DNA of 64,000 nucleotides, taken from Pedobacter sp. PACM 27299 (GTDB taxonomy: Bacteria > Bacteroidota > Bacteroidia > Sphingobacteriales > Sphingobacteriaceae). This document shows positions 46,111 to 55,037 of this stretch, piece after piece. The number at the start of each line of letters is the position of its first letter. The first letter of the stretch is position 1. The DNA lies in NCBI RefSeq assembly GCF_001412655.1, contig NZ_CP012996.1:2666001-2730000 (forward strand), written 5' to 3'. The notes under the pieces are model-generated. The model was not told where the DNA came from. It worked only from the letters and a program-made list of their open reading frames with translations, and ran no database searches. A program made the translations under genes and the position numbers.

Positions 46111-48489
46111 TTAAAATTTGTAAGCAATGCTCAGTCTGTAATTTCTTGGTGCTTCAGTTTGCCAGTAGTAATAATCGCCATAAGAAGCGCCGCTATATAG
46201 GTATTTGTCCAGGATGTTGAATACATTTCCTGTTAAGCGGATTTTATCTTTTTCCCAAAATACACCGCCGTCTAATTTAAAGTAGCTAGGCATTTCCTGA
46301 GTTCCTGCACCTCCCCATGACCATGAACTGCGGTCGGCCAGATAGCTGAAACCACCACTTACGCCAACACCTTTTAAGTCGCCATCTTGAATTTTATAGC
46401 TCAGCCAGGCATTTGCATTATGTTTGGCATAGCCTGCGATTTTAGTTCCAACAGCAATAATTTCCCCATAAACTTCTGTAGCCTTACTTACTCTGGAATC
46501 TGTAAGTGCATAGTTGGCGATCAGGTTTAATCCAGGTAAGATCTCCCCACGAAGGTCAAATTCGATCCCTTTTGTTCTGCTTTGTCCCAATTGTAAAGAG
46601 TATGGGGAGGCAGGTGTACTGGTTGGGTCTGGCGACAATTCATTATTTTTAAGGATGCGATAAGCGGCAATGGTCGTGTTCCAGCGGCCATCAAACCAAT
46701 CTTTCTTGATTCCAAATTCGATGTTGTTTCCGGTGATCGGTTTTGGTTGTGCTCCGCTTTTAATTGCACCTGTCTGCGGAATAAAAGTCTGGTCAAATAA
46801 CCCATAAACAGAGGTTTCTTTATCAATGGATACACTTAAACCTACTCTAGGTGTAAATCTTTTGTCTTCTGTGTTTACGCCATATTCAGATTGTTTCACG
46901 TAGGTGAATCTTCCGGCCAGTGTTAAGCGGATTTTGTTTTCCAGAAAACCAAGCTCGTCCTGCAGGTATAGGCCAGTATAAGATTGATTTACACGGCTAT
47001 TTGCAGCTCTTTGGTATAAGCTCTTACTGCGGTCAAATTGAGGAATCCCATTTGCAGGAGCACCATATACTGGATTGTAAATGTTAAACGGTTTAGCAGC
47101 ATTGTCAAGTTTAGCTGATTGTCCAAAATCATAATAACGCTCTTTATCACCTACATCCAGGCCTACTAAAATACGGTGACTGATGCTTCCGGTGGTTGCT
47201 TGTCCATTTAAAAATACCTGACCGAATTTATAGTTCAATGCGGCATCAAATAGGTAAAGGTCACGAATGATATCGCCATTCGCAGCTACAGATGCGGGCC
47301 ATATATCACTTGATTGCTGACTGAAATTTACATACGCTAATTGCGCGGTAAGTTTCCAGTTTGCATTAAAATGGTGCTGCATGTTTAAGAACAGGCTATG
47401 CTCTTTCGCAAGGTTAGGTTCTAAACCAGGTTCAGACATGGTGAAATTTCTAGGTAATGTCGCATAGCCATCTGGAGCGAAAACATAAGCTGAGCCTAGA
47501 TCTGATAGTTTCACATGCTGATAATTATATTCCGCAGTGATCAGGGTTTGATCATCAACCTGGTAGCTAATCACAGGAGCAATGCTATATCGGTCGTTAT
47601 ATTCATAAGCACGGTGTGAGTTTTTGCTTTGGCCCATTAAGTTTAGGCGGTAGGATAATTTTCCGGATTTGTTCAGTTTTCCATCCAGATCAAGCGTGCT
47701 GCGGTACATATCATAGCTGCCTAAAGTAAAAGAAGCTTCACCATTAAAGTCTCTTCCAGTAGGTTTTTTAGTCACCACGTTGTAAATACCACTTGGTTCA
47801 CCGTTAGACATCATAAAGCCAGATGGGCCTTTCACAAATTCGATGTGGTCTACAAAACTCATGTCTTCAGTAAGCGGGCCCCAATCAGAGGTTAAATTTA
47901 TCCCATTTCTAAAAGCGGCTGCTCTTGCTCCACGGGTGTTTACGCGGGTGTATAGATCACCCCAATGCTCTAATCTGGTAACCCCACTAACATTTCTGAT
48001 CACACCATCACTCATACTGGTAATCTGCTGGTCGGCAAGAGTGGAAGAAGTAATGATTTGAATGTTTTGTGGTACCTCTAATAGTGGTTCATCCAACCTC
48101 AATGAGGAGGAGGGAGCATCCACTTTATATTTTCTTTTATTACCAGAAACGACTACCTCTTTTAATTCATCGGCACTTTCTGATAAACTGAAATTGATAT
48201 AGATCGTTTGATCTCCAGATACAGTTGCTGTCTTTTCTGCACTTTTTAAGCCTATCGCGGAAACGCGTATGATATAATGGCCATCTTTAATTTTTACGAA
48301 GCTATATTCTCCTTTATCGTCTGTAGTCACTGCAATTCCTTTGCCCTTCAAGCCTACACTCACGTAAGCAGCGGCTTGTCCATCAGCGGTTAGTATTTTC
48401 CCTTTAATGCTATTCTTTTGCTGGGCATTGCCTGCAATGGAGCATAAGGAGAGCAGGAATATTAAATTAAATAGTCGAAGTATATTCAT
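46111..48489 (-). CDS. TonB-dependent siderophore receptor
   Basis: Start set at the ATG complementary to 48487-48489, giving 792 residues with a proper signal peptide (MNILRLFNLIFLLSLC, ending NAQ). The alternative ATG at 48531 would place a Fur-like palindrome inside the coding region. Domains: regulatory-like (about 25-110), plug (about 130-235, with EVPQNIQIITSSTLADQQITSMSDG), and barrel ending in AYKF. It imports ferric siderophore. Upstream sequence carries two iron-box-like palindromes, so iron-repressed expression is expected. Confidence 0.92.
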   Translation of the reverse strand: MNILRLFNLIFLLSLCSIAGNAQQKNSIKGKILTADGQAAAYVSVGLKGKGIAVTTDDKGEYSFVKIKDGHYIIRVSAIGLKSAEKTATVSGDQTIYINFSLSESADELKEVVVSGNKRKYKVDAPSSSLRLDEPLLEVPQNIQIITSSTLADQQITSMSDGVIRNVSGVTRLEHWGDLYTRVNTRGARAAAFRNGINLTSDWGPLTEDMSFVDHIEFVKGPSGFMMSNGEPSGIYNVVTKKPTGRDFNGEASFTLGSYDMYRSTLDLDGKLNKSGKLSYRLNLMGQSKNSHRAYEYNDRYSIAPVISYQVDDQTLITAEYNYQHVKLSDLGSAYVFAPDGYATLPRNFTMSEPGLEPNLAKEHSLFLNMQHHFNANWKLTAQLAYVNFSQQSSDIWPASVAANGDIIRDLYLFDAALNYKFGQVFLNGQATTGSISHRILVGLDVGDKERYYDFGQSAKLDNAAKPFNIYNPVYGAPANGIPQFDRSKSLYQRAANSRVNQSYTGLYLQDELGFLENKIRLTLAGRFTYVKQSEYGVNTEDKRFTPRVGLSVSIDKETSVYGLFDQTFIPQTGAIKSGAQPKPITGNNIEFGIKKDWFDGRWNTTIAAYRILKNNELSPDPTSTPASPYSLQLGQSRTKGIEFDLRGEILPGLNLIANYALTDSRVSKATEVYGEIIAVGTKIAGYAKHNANAWLSYKIQDGDLKGVGVSGGFSYLADRSSWSWGGAGTQEMPSYFKLDGGVFWEKDKIRLTGNVFNILDKYLYSGASYGDYYYWQTEAPRNYRLSIAYKF

Positions 48490-48495
48490 GTTTTT

Positions 48496-48514
48496 ATTTA
48501 GATTAATTCTAATT
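48496..48514. promoter_or_regulatory. Candidate Fur box, start-proximal
   Basis: The core TAGATTAATTCTA (48499-48511) inside ATTTAGATTAATTCTAATT is an imperfect inverted repeat 10 to 22 bases upstream of the siderophore receptor start. It matches the second box at 48558-48570 in 11 of 13 positions. It resembles Bacteroidota Fur-type sites; binding is inferred. Confidence 0.5.
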
Positions 48515-48554
48515 GATGGCAAATATTGCATCTATTTAGTTACAAACAAAATTT

Positions 48555-48574
48555 ATTTAGAATTATTCTATTTA
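48555..48574. promoter_or_regulatory. Candidate Fur box, distal
   Basis: TAGAATTATTCTA (48558-48570) is a perfect 13-base palindrome within ATTTAGAATTATTCTATTTA, centred 59 bp upstream of the first box. It is in the expected promoter of the siderophore receptor operon and would let Fur with iron block transcription. Confidence 0.55.
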
Positions 48575-48603
48575 GTAGGGGATACAGGAATCAGATCTCT
48601 ATT

Positions 48604-48643
48604 TACAAAAAAGAGCCATCAAAATCTGATTTTGATGGCTCTT
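48604..48643 (-). terminator. Rho-independent terminator of the MACPF gene
   Basis: Perfect 15-bp stem: left arm 48611-48625, loop 48626-48628, right arm 48629-48643. On the minus strand the stem is followed by a T-run (bases 48610 downward), the classical form. It separates the MACPF gene from the siderophore receptor promoter. Confidence 0.9.
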
Positions 48644-48671
48644 CTCAAGCATTATGTAATTGCAAATAGAT

Positions 48672-49694
48672 TTAATTTGTCAGCTTCACTGCTTTAGCAG
48701 CGAAATATTGTTGGAGATAAGATTTTACCTGCGCTTTTTTTGCGGCATCGTCAATAAAACTATCAAGAGGCATCAAGCCATTGTTATAAACACCAATGAA
48801 TCTTGCATTATCTTCGGTCGTAGAAGCACGCCAATCGTTAATATTTACTGTCATTTTATTATTTACGATTTCAGGTTTTAGTTTACTCATATCGCCGCCA
48901 ATAGAACTATAATGGATTTTAGCTGATGAGTTTGCATTTAAGTCTCTTAAGTTTACTTCATCCAAATAACCGCTCGCCAAGCCAAAAGTATGTTTTAGCG
49001 CGTAGCGTAAGCCTTCCATAATAATGGCTCCTCTATTTTGCGCAGTAGCTTCTGCCTGATAAATGACGTCAAATTTTGAACCCATTTCTATCTGGGTGAG
49101 TACGTGCGTTCCATATTTATGAACGAGTTCTTCTGCATTTAATGTAGTGATGTCACTCTTAAAACCAGCTGTTAAAAAGTTATTTATGGTTTGTCCATAA
49201 AAACTGTACCTTTTCCAGATCATGTAATTAGAATAATATCCGTAAAGATATTTTTTATCAGTGGCGACTGTTCCTTGGAAAATGTTTTCCACAGTATTTC
49301 CGAATAGTTTCAATCCTTTTGTTTCTGTAAATGAATTGGAAAGTTTTTCTGAAAGCCCTACCGCATCATTGGCTTGAATATTTTTCCAGGAACCTTCAGT
49401 ACCTCTCGATACAATCACCCTTTGGGGTTCACTGGCAGCAAAAGCAGGAACATCTACTACATTAGCCCTTACCGAAGCTTCATCGTTGAACTTGTCTGTA
49501 ACATCATATCCAAAGCCTAAAAAATCATAAGTCTTGGACCAAGGATACAAGGGCTTACTTTCTTGTGTTGCTCCTTTAACTACCAGTTCAATATCTGGTG
49601 ATAATTTTTCTTCAAGTGTCGTGCTTTCTCCCGAATTTTTCTTGCAGGAAGCAAGGATGGCAAAAGTTGCCATGAATAGCATTGTTTTTTTCAT
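48672..49694 (-). CDS. MACPF-domain lipoprotein
   Basis: 340 residues with a lipobox (FAILASCKKNSG, Cys near 17), so it is membrane-anchored and probably surface-exposed. The MACPF signature is LVHKYGTHVLTQIEMGSKFDV at about 187-207 (Y-G-T-H), preceded by the helix-rich cluster SEKLSNSFTETKGLKLFGNT. Length matches the Bacteroidales MACPF lipoproteins, some of which kill related strains by pore formation. No MACPF-type immunity gene is obvious nearby. Own terminator downstream indicates a separate transcription unit. Toxic activity and target are inference. Confidence 0.85.
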   Translation of the reverse strand: MKKTMLFMATFAILASCKKNSGESTTLEEKLSPDIELVVKGATQESKPLYPWSKTYDFLGFGYDVTDKFNDEASVRANVVDVPAFAASEPQRVIVSRGTEGSWKNIQANDAVGLSEKLSNSFTETKGLKLFGNTVENIFQGTVATDKKYLYGYYSNYMIWKRYSFYGQTINNFLTAGFKSDITTLNAEELVHKYGTHVLTQIEMGSKFDVIYQAEATAQNRGAIIMEGLRYALKHTFGLASGYLDEVNLRDLNANSSAKIHYSSIGGDMSKLKPEIVNNKMTVNINDWRASTTEDNARFIGVYNNGLMPLDSFIDDAAKKAQVKSYLQQYFAAKAVKLTN

Positions 49695-49970
49695 TTGATT
49701 TATATTTGTGTGTATTCTTTTGAGCTCAATTTTGATGCCATTTTACAATAATTTTTAAATTATATGTCAACTTTTTTAAGTTACTGCAAGCCCCGTTTTT
49801 TATATCCTGCTGTTTTGATTGAGTCAAAAAAAGACAGTATCAGGAAAGTTAACTAAAGCGCTGTAGGGCAGTATGTTGCGAGGTTCGCTGACTGTTGTGG
49901 TCATAAAATATCTTTCTACTTACCGGACGATAAGAAAATTTAAGCAACAGTGAAAATGGTTAGGATAAAA

Positions 49971-50022
49971 AAAATAACCCTGCCCATCGGATTTGAAAAC
50001 CAGGAGCAGGGTTATTTTTTTT
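49971..50022 (-). terminator. Terminator after the DUF5689 gene
   Basis: Arms 49971-49983 (AAAATAACCCTGC) and 50006-50018 pair perfectly over 13 bp with a 22-nt loop. The minus-strand transcript gains a U-run downstream. It lies 24 bp past the DUF5689 stop codon. Confidence 0.8.
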
Positions 50023-50045
50023 GTTTTTTCAGAAAACGGGAAAAA

Positions 50046-51434
50046 TTAGAAGCCCATTTTTACCTTGTCTATTATCATCGGGATATAACGGTCTCGATAA
50101 TAAGTGCTGATACCGGGTGTTTTTCTTGAGGACAGATTAATGAGGTCTAGCTTTGGATTTTCCAGCCATTCCTGACCTTTTCCTGCACTAATACCCATCG
50201 CGATTAAATCCTCCAGGCTGGAAGGGATTATAAATTTAGCCGTATAAAATTTACCGGTTTCTTTAATAGGAGCTAACAATGATGTCAAGCGATAAGACTC
50301 ACTATTGCCTATTTTTATGCTGATTCCTATATTCACTTCGTCGATGCCGGTGTTAAATGGTAAAAGTGTTAAATTAATGGATTGATTGCCACTCATTTCA
50401 GAAAAGATGGTAATGCCCATACTTTTACTCGCGGCAAATGTGACTTCCATAACTTTCAACCCTTTTAAATTCAATTTATCAAAACGCTGCAGTCGGAGGA
50501 AACCGTCAATAGAATCTTTAGGCAAGTAAGGATATATCTTTCCTGGCTTCGTAAAAACTAGATCTGCCGAATTTGCAAGCTGCTTGATTGCACCTTCTTT
50601 CGGATCTCCATACCAGTCTGCAACTTCGGTCTGCATGACGTTCACCGTGCTTGAAGGAATAGAATTAATGCCTGTGTTTGTCCATTTTGTAAATTCATCT
50701 ACAACATATTTTAATGGAAGGATTTCTCGCATATTAACTGGGGCCAACTGGACTTCATTTCCATTTAAACGTACAATCCCTAAAATGCTCATCATTTCCT
50801 GAGGCAGCTCCTGGTTATTAAATACCGCATCTGCCAGGATATAGGAAGCAAGGGTCACCTTTCCATCTCTTATTTTCATTTTCCCTGAATAGTTCCCATT
50901 ATCAGAGCTCAATTCGCATGGGGAAATGCGTATTAAACTACCTTCCCAATCTTTTTTATTTGCCTGAAGTTCTCTCACAGTAGTTATCCGGGGGATAATG
51001 TGACCAACACCTACCTTTTTTACTAAATTAGTAGCCAAATCCTGCAATACTACAGTCCCATTCAATTTTGTTAATGTCTGATCGAAAATGTTTATTTCCA
51101 GGCTGTCATTTAAAATAAAATTATGAGCTGCTTTTAACTCGATCATGAGCCCGCTCTTCCCATTACCTTCCTGTAGAAACAGCGTTCTATTGTTCTCCAA
51201 ATTTTTTGAACTGGCATCCGAGATCACAACACCTCTAATTACACCCTCGTCCTTAATTTTTATTAATTCTGCCGTGCTTAAAGCCTTTACATAGGCAATC
51301 GAAATTTGTTTAGCATCAGGAATCGGAATAAACTCCTGCTCTTCATTTTTAGCTTTTGAACAAGAGGCCATAATGGCTATGAAAATTAAAAGCATTGATA
51401 AGGTAACCGGGTGACCTGCATAGATTCTTTTCAT
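50046..51434 (-). CDS. DUF5689-domain lipoprotein
   Basis: 462 residues with a lipobox (AIMASCSKAKNEE, Cys near 25). The region about 45-240 (VIRGVVISDASSKNLENNRTLFLQE, then WEGSLIRISPCEL) is the DUF5689 OB-fold-like domain found in many Bacteroidota secreted proteins. The C-terminal half has a beta-sandwich-like segment without a recognised family. Function unknown. Same strand as the MACPF gene but separated by the terminator at 49971 and about 350 bp, so not obviously cotranscribed. Confidence 0.75.
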   Translation of the reverse strand: MKRIYAGHPVTLSMLLIFIAIMASCSKAKNEEQEFIPIPDAKQISIAYVKALSTAELIKIKDEGVIRGVVISDASSKNLENNRTLFLQEGNGKSGLMIELKAAHNFILNDSLEINIFDQTLTKLNGTVVLQDLATNLVKKVGVGHIIPRITTVRELQANKKDWEGSLIRISPCELSSDNGNYSGKMKIRDGKVTLASYILADAVFNNQELPQEMMSILGIVRLNGNEVQLAPVNMREILPLKYVVDEFTKWTNTGINSIPSSTVNVMQTEVADWYGDPKEGAIKQLANSADLVFTKPGKIYPYLPKDSIDGFLRLQRFDKLNLKGLKVMEVTFAASKSMGITIFSEMSGNQSINLTLLPFNTGIDEVNIGISIKIGNSESYRLTSLLAPIKETGKFYTAKFIIPSSLEDLIAMGISAGKGQEWLENPKLDLINLSSRKTPGISTYYRDRYIPMIIDKVKMGF

Positions 51435-51860
51435 AGCGGAGTTTTAGAGTGGTTAAATAATAAATATTCATTTCCTATCCTAAAGTGTAATTTACAGTTC
51501 AGGGGAATAACTAGGGTAACTTTATTTAATCTTTATGATATTGTTTGTTTTTTTTACTGTGACTCGTGATTTAAAATTAACTATATCTAAAATAAGCTAT
51601 TAAATTGAATATTTAGGTAATATTTTTGTTTTTACAGGAAACCATACTGTGGTTGGTCTGTTGAATACCAGGATTTAGAGGGGATTGGTAGGAGGGGTGG
51701 CATTGCATCAAACAAAAGAAGACTGTTAATTAGGAGATTAACAGTCTTCTTTTGTACTATTAGGATTTTGTTGATTCCTTTCCTGTCCATGTCTGGGAAT
51801 TTACAGCTGACTGTATTAAAAGGTAGATTTATTGGATGAACATGAGAAGAAAATGGTTCG
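51435..51860. other. Non-coding gap between DUF5689 and VOC genes
   Basis: A 426-bp A/T-rich interval. It contains the DUF5689 promoter region near 51435-51600 and a long hairpin at 51712-51755. No convincing reading frame is present in either strand. Confidence 0.5.
51712..51755. terminator. Hairpin terminator downstream of the VOC gene
   Basis: Perfect 19-bp stem between 51712-51730 and 51737-51755 with the 6-nt loop TAGGAG. It lies 106 bp downstream of the minus-strand VOC gene and is flanked by short T and A stretches on both sides. The unusual length and perfection are notable. Confidence 0.7.
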
Positions 51861-52256
51861 TTAACTGAATTTCTTGATCGCTTCCGGACTGACAGGGCTG
51901 AAGAAGTTGATTAAATTACCATCGGGATCACGAAATAATAAGGAGCGATTTCCCCAAGGCATGGTGGTCGGCTCCTGAACAATTTCAGCTAATGCGTCTT
52001 TAATACGATCGTAATCTTCATCCACATTCTTCACAAGAAATTCTATAGTGACACTTTTGTTGCTTGCTGGCTCCGCGAAATCTTTTCCGAACAAGCTCAT
52101 GGTCAGGGTACTTCCTATGGCTAAATTAAAGCTGCCGAGATGGAGCTCTGCGAAGTCTGCTGTTGACCAATGCGCAGTTAAACCAGTGATTTTTTCATAA
52201 AACTGTACCAATTGTTTGATGTTTGTCGTGATGATTCTTAATGATGCTAAATTCAT
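51861..52256 (-). CDS. VOC-family (glyoxalase/dioxygenase-like) protein
   Basis: 131 residues, two beta-alpha-beta-beta-beta modules. The N-terminal LRIITTNIKQLVQFYEKITGL and C-terminal RSLLFRDPDGNLINFFSPV are typical of vicinal-oxygen-chelate proteins. Such proteins act in glyoxalase-like, ring-cleavage or resistance chemistry; the substrate cannot be told from sequence. Confidence 0.85.
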   Translation of the reverse strand: MNLASLRIITTNIKQLVQFYEKITGLTAHWSTADFAELHLGSFNLAIGSTLTMSLFGKDFAEPASNKSVTIEFLVKNVDEDYDRIKDALAEIVQEPTTMPWGNRSLLFRDPDGNLINFFSPVSPEAIKKFS

Positions 52257-52323
52257 GATGCTTTTGTTTAATACTTTAGCACAAAAATAAATTAGCCCGG
52301 TGACAGCTATATGTCAGTAGAAT

Positions 52324-53436
52324 TTAAACTAATAAAGTTACCAAACAAAGTAAAATCAATACCATAAATACAAATAGAATGATCTTGGTCCAGCTTAAAG
52401 GACGCTCACCAATCACTTCACCGGTGCTGGCGTTGACCGTAAACTGATAGATTTTCTTATTGTAAACATAAGCACTCAGCCATACCGGCAGCATGATATA
52501 CTTTATTGCTTTCTTATGGAAATCGGTATAGAAACCGCTAATCTGCTGTTCATCTCCACCAATCTTAGATTGTATGGTAAACCTGATTCTATCTTTAGTT
52601 TGGTCTGAGGCTAAAGAAAAGCCCTGTTCAGGGGTAACCTGATAAGTTTCAGAACGGAAGCCACTCATATAGCGTTCGTCGAACTTCACCAGCAGGTCAA
52701 AATTCCAGGGGGATAATTCCTTTAATGTTTTAGTAGGAAGAGACTTACTGGCAGGTACAATCAGGTCATTAAAGATGTTTTCGACTTCGCCTGTAACTGT
52801 AGTCCAGCGGGTATGGCGCACTTGCCTTGTCCTGTTTTCCGTTTTGCCATTCTCCTTCGTTACCGTATAGTTTTCCGTGGTGTAATAATAATCGCCGCGA
52901 TTTCCAGTATAAGCGCTGGTTGTGGTGGTATCAAAAGACCAGTGGGGTAGGTAAACTCCCTGAATGGATGAAGTACTGGACTTGACCTGTTTGATCAGGT
53001 CACTTGGTGCCCACCAAAGTTTATTGAGCCAGTTTTGAAAGAAATAAACGGCCTGATCTTTACTGATCTCGAATGGCAAAACATAATGCGGGGGCACATA
53101 TTGCTGCCCATTTTGCGTACTCAACACTAATGGTGCTGTGCAAAACGAGCACCGATCTGAGGTGGTAAAAGCGCTCAGCACAGTTTCTGAGCCACAGCTG
53201 CTGCATTTCACCATTTTAAGATCGTCAGTCTTTTTGTTCTGATCGATGCGGTCTACAAAAAGCTCATAATCAAACGATTTGATGGTGCTGGCATTGTGGT
53301 CAGTTGCTATTGGATTACTGACGCCGCAATGATCACATTTGAGGTTTCCGCTGCCGGGTACGAAAAGTAGCAATGCACCGCAACCGTTACATTTTAGAGA
53401 AGAATTAAGGACAAGGGGTGGTACTGTGTTGTTCAT
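52324..53436 (-). CDS. Zinc-ribbon membrane protein, partner of SPFH protein
   Basis: Start chosen at the ATG complementary to 53434-53436 (MNNTVPPLVLN), 4 bp after the SPFH stop; an ATG at 53469 is possible but overlaps that gene. The 370-residue product has two CxxC pairs in the N-terminus (CNGCG, CDHCG) and two more (CSSCG, CSFC), forming zinc ribbons. A single C-terminal transmembrane helix (about 350-368) anchors it. Similar zinc-ribbon/SPFH pairs occur widely; role probably in membrane-domain organisation or stress, but this is inference. Confidence 0.75.
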   Translation of the reverse strand: MNNTVPPLVLNSSLKCNGCGALLLFVPGSGNLKCDHCGVSNPIATDHNASTIKSFDYELFVDRIDQNKKTDDLKMVKCSSCGSETVLSAFTTSDRCSFCTAPLVLSTQNGQQYVPPHYVLPFEISKDQAVYFFQNWLNKLWWAPSDLIKQVKSSTSSIQGVYLPHWSFDTTTTSAYTGNRGDYYYTTENYTVTKENGKTENRTRQVRHTRWTTVTGEVENIFNDLIVPASKSLPTKTLKELSPWNFDLLVKFDERYMSGFRSETYQVTPEQGFSLASDQTKDRIRFTIQSKIGGDEQQISGFYTDFHKKAIKYIMLPVWLSAYVYNKKIYQFTVNASTGEVIGERPLSWTKIILFVFMVLILLCLVTLLV

Positions 53437-53440
53437 GAAA

Positions 53441-54541
53441 TTAGATGAGTGGTGGTGGTTCATGGTCAAATAACTCGGTCAAGGACCCTGCAGGAGCCCA
53501 TGCCGCCATTCCCTTTTTCCAAACCTGAGTTTCTTTATTGATCACATTAGCGGCGATCAATGTTTTAATAGAATCAAGGCTGTGAGGTCCATCAGGTTTT
53601 CCATCTTTTGCGAAATGATATTCTACCGCATTTAGTGATGGGGGAGCCTCTGCAGTTTTTGCATTGGGATCAAACTGGTTTTGCTGAAAGATATTGCCCA
53701 CCTGGCCCATCATCGCTGCGCCAACGCCAATTCCCATACCTGCTGCTCCAAGGTTGCCACCAATGGTGTTTTCCGCAGATTTTTCGATCGCATTTGCGGC
53801 CTGAAACTGCGCATAAGCACCCAGGTTTCCGATGATGCCCATCTGACTCCGTTTGTCTAGTGCCTGTTCTACTTCAGGAGGTAAGGATATGTTTTCAACA
53901 AATAATTTGCTGAGCTCAAGTCCGAGTTCGGTAAAATCAGGCTGTATATGTTGTGTTACCAGAAGGCCCACTTCATTGTAATTCGCAGCAAGGTCAAGTA
54001 CCGGTATTTTGGACTCTGCAATGGTATCCATCGCACGCGAAACTACGGTATTGCGCAGCTGCTCGTTAATGTCGTCAATGCTAAAGTTGGGATTGGTAGC
54101 AGAGATCTGAGTAAGAAATACTTTGGCATCCTGTACTTTAAAGTTGAATGAACCAAAAGCACGCAGGCGAACTGGACCAAATTCTGCGTCACGTATCATC
54201 ACCGGGTTTTTAGTGCCCCATTTTTGATTTAAAAAAGTACGCATGCTGACAAAATAAACGTCTGCCTGAAATGGGCTGTTGAAGCCATATTTCCAACTCA
54301 TCAAGGTGGTCAGAATAGGAATGTTCTGCGTAGTAAGCTCGTACATACCCGGAAGAAATACATCCGCTATCCGACCATCGTTCATGAAAATTGCTACCTG
54401 CGATTCACGTACTGTCAGTTTAGCGCCCATTTTTATCGCGTTGTCATTACGAGGGAATTTCCAAACCAGGGTGTCCTGACTATGGTCTACCCACTCAATA
54501 ACATCTATAAACTCACCTAATAATTTGCTAAATAATCCCAT
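53441..54541 (-). CDS. SPFH (band 7) domain protein with C-terminal GYF_2-like domain
   Basis: Start chosen at MGLFSKLLG (54541); an upstream ATG at 54601 adds 20 residues of unlikely content. The 366-residue product has the SPFH region (about 30-230: VRESQVAIFMNDGRIADVFLPG and VRLRAFGSFNFKVQDAKVFL), a Gly/Ala/Met-rich linker (GGNLGAAGMGIGVGAAMMGQ), and a GYF_2-type module (about 310-360, DGKPDGPHSLDSIKTLI). It resembles virion-core/YdjI-like SPFH proteins. The zinc-ribbon gene follows with 4 bp spacing, so they are coupled. Confidence 0.85.
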   Translation of the reverse strand: MGLFSKLLGEFIDVIEWVDHSQDTLVWKFPRNDNAIKMGAKLTVRESQVAIFMNDGRIADVFLPGMYELTTQNIPILTTLMSWKYGFNSPFQADVYFVSMRTFLNQKWGTKNPVMIRDAEFGPVRLRAFGSFNFKVQDAKVFLTQISATNPNFSIDDINEQLRNTVVSRAMDTIAESKIPVLDLAANYNEVGLLVTQHIQPDFTELGLELSKLFVENISLPPEVEQALDKRSQMGIIGNLGAYAQFQAANAIEKSAENTIGGNLGAAGMGIGVGAAMMGQVGNIFQQNQFDPNAKTAEAPPSLNAVEYHFAKDGKPDGPHSLDSIKTLIAANVINKETQVWKKGMAAWAPAGSLTELFDHEPPPLI

Positions 54542-54647
54542 GGAATGATATTCTTGTATAGTTTTTTTTGATAAATATAGTTTTATTCTGCAATCTATCA
54601 AATATTACCTTAGAGTCACAAACGGTTAATTGTTACAGGATTTTACA

Positions 54648-54755
54648 ATGAAAACAGCAGTTGACAAAAAAATGAGCATTAACGGACTTAATGCTTCCTA
54701 CGGAGCTTCAAACTGTATTTCGGCTAATTGTGATGTGAGTTTATATGTTAGATGA
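54648..54755 (+). CDS. Small ORF, possible secreted or modified peptide
   Basis: 35 codons, too short for usual callers. It begins ATG-AAA after an A-rich leader, and the peptide MKTAVDKKMSINGLNASYG continues with a Ser/Asn/Cys-rich tail (two Cys, four residues apart). The tail composition is reminiscent of RiPP cores, but no modifying enzyme is nearby and no family is recognised. The stop overlaps a second short frame (54752-54901, 49 codons) in an ATGA arrangement. Coding status uncertain. Confidence 0.25.
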   Translation: MKTAVDKKMSINGLNASYGASNCISANCDVSLYVR

Positions 54756-54901
54756 ATGACAATTCTAAAAGCAGCAATAAATGGGAGGAGGAGTCATATC
54801 GATCATGTTATGGTTCCAATTACAACCATTTATTTCTTTGTGCGCGATACCAAAACCTTAGCATCAACTGGAAGGAGAGTTTTAAGAAATCGTTTGTATG
54901 A
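54752..54901 (+). CDS. Short ORF overlapping the preceding small ORF
   Basis: 49 codons starting in the ATGA overlap with the 35-codon ORF. Composition is Ser, Asn and Tyr rich at the start. After its stop the same frame continues with several further stops. An alternative frame begins at 54756 and stays open to 55061. This mix suggests a decaying gene or chance frames; no recognised family. Confidence 0.15.
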   Translation: MNDNSKSSNKWEEESYRSCYGSNYNHLFLCARYQNLSINWKESFKKSFV

Positions 54902-55037
54902 AGGAAAAGATCTGCTTTTGAAAGGTACTGATGACAAAAGCTGGGATATGGCGTCAATATTCCTAGATACTTTATTTTTGAAACAGCTGAACCTGATCAA
55001 ATATCAAGCTCAGCTGTTTAATTCATTTTCCAATATT

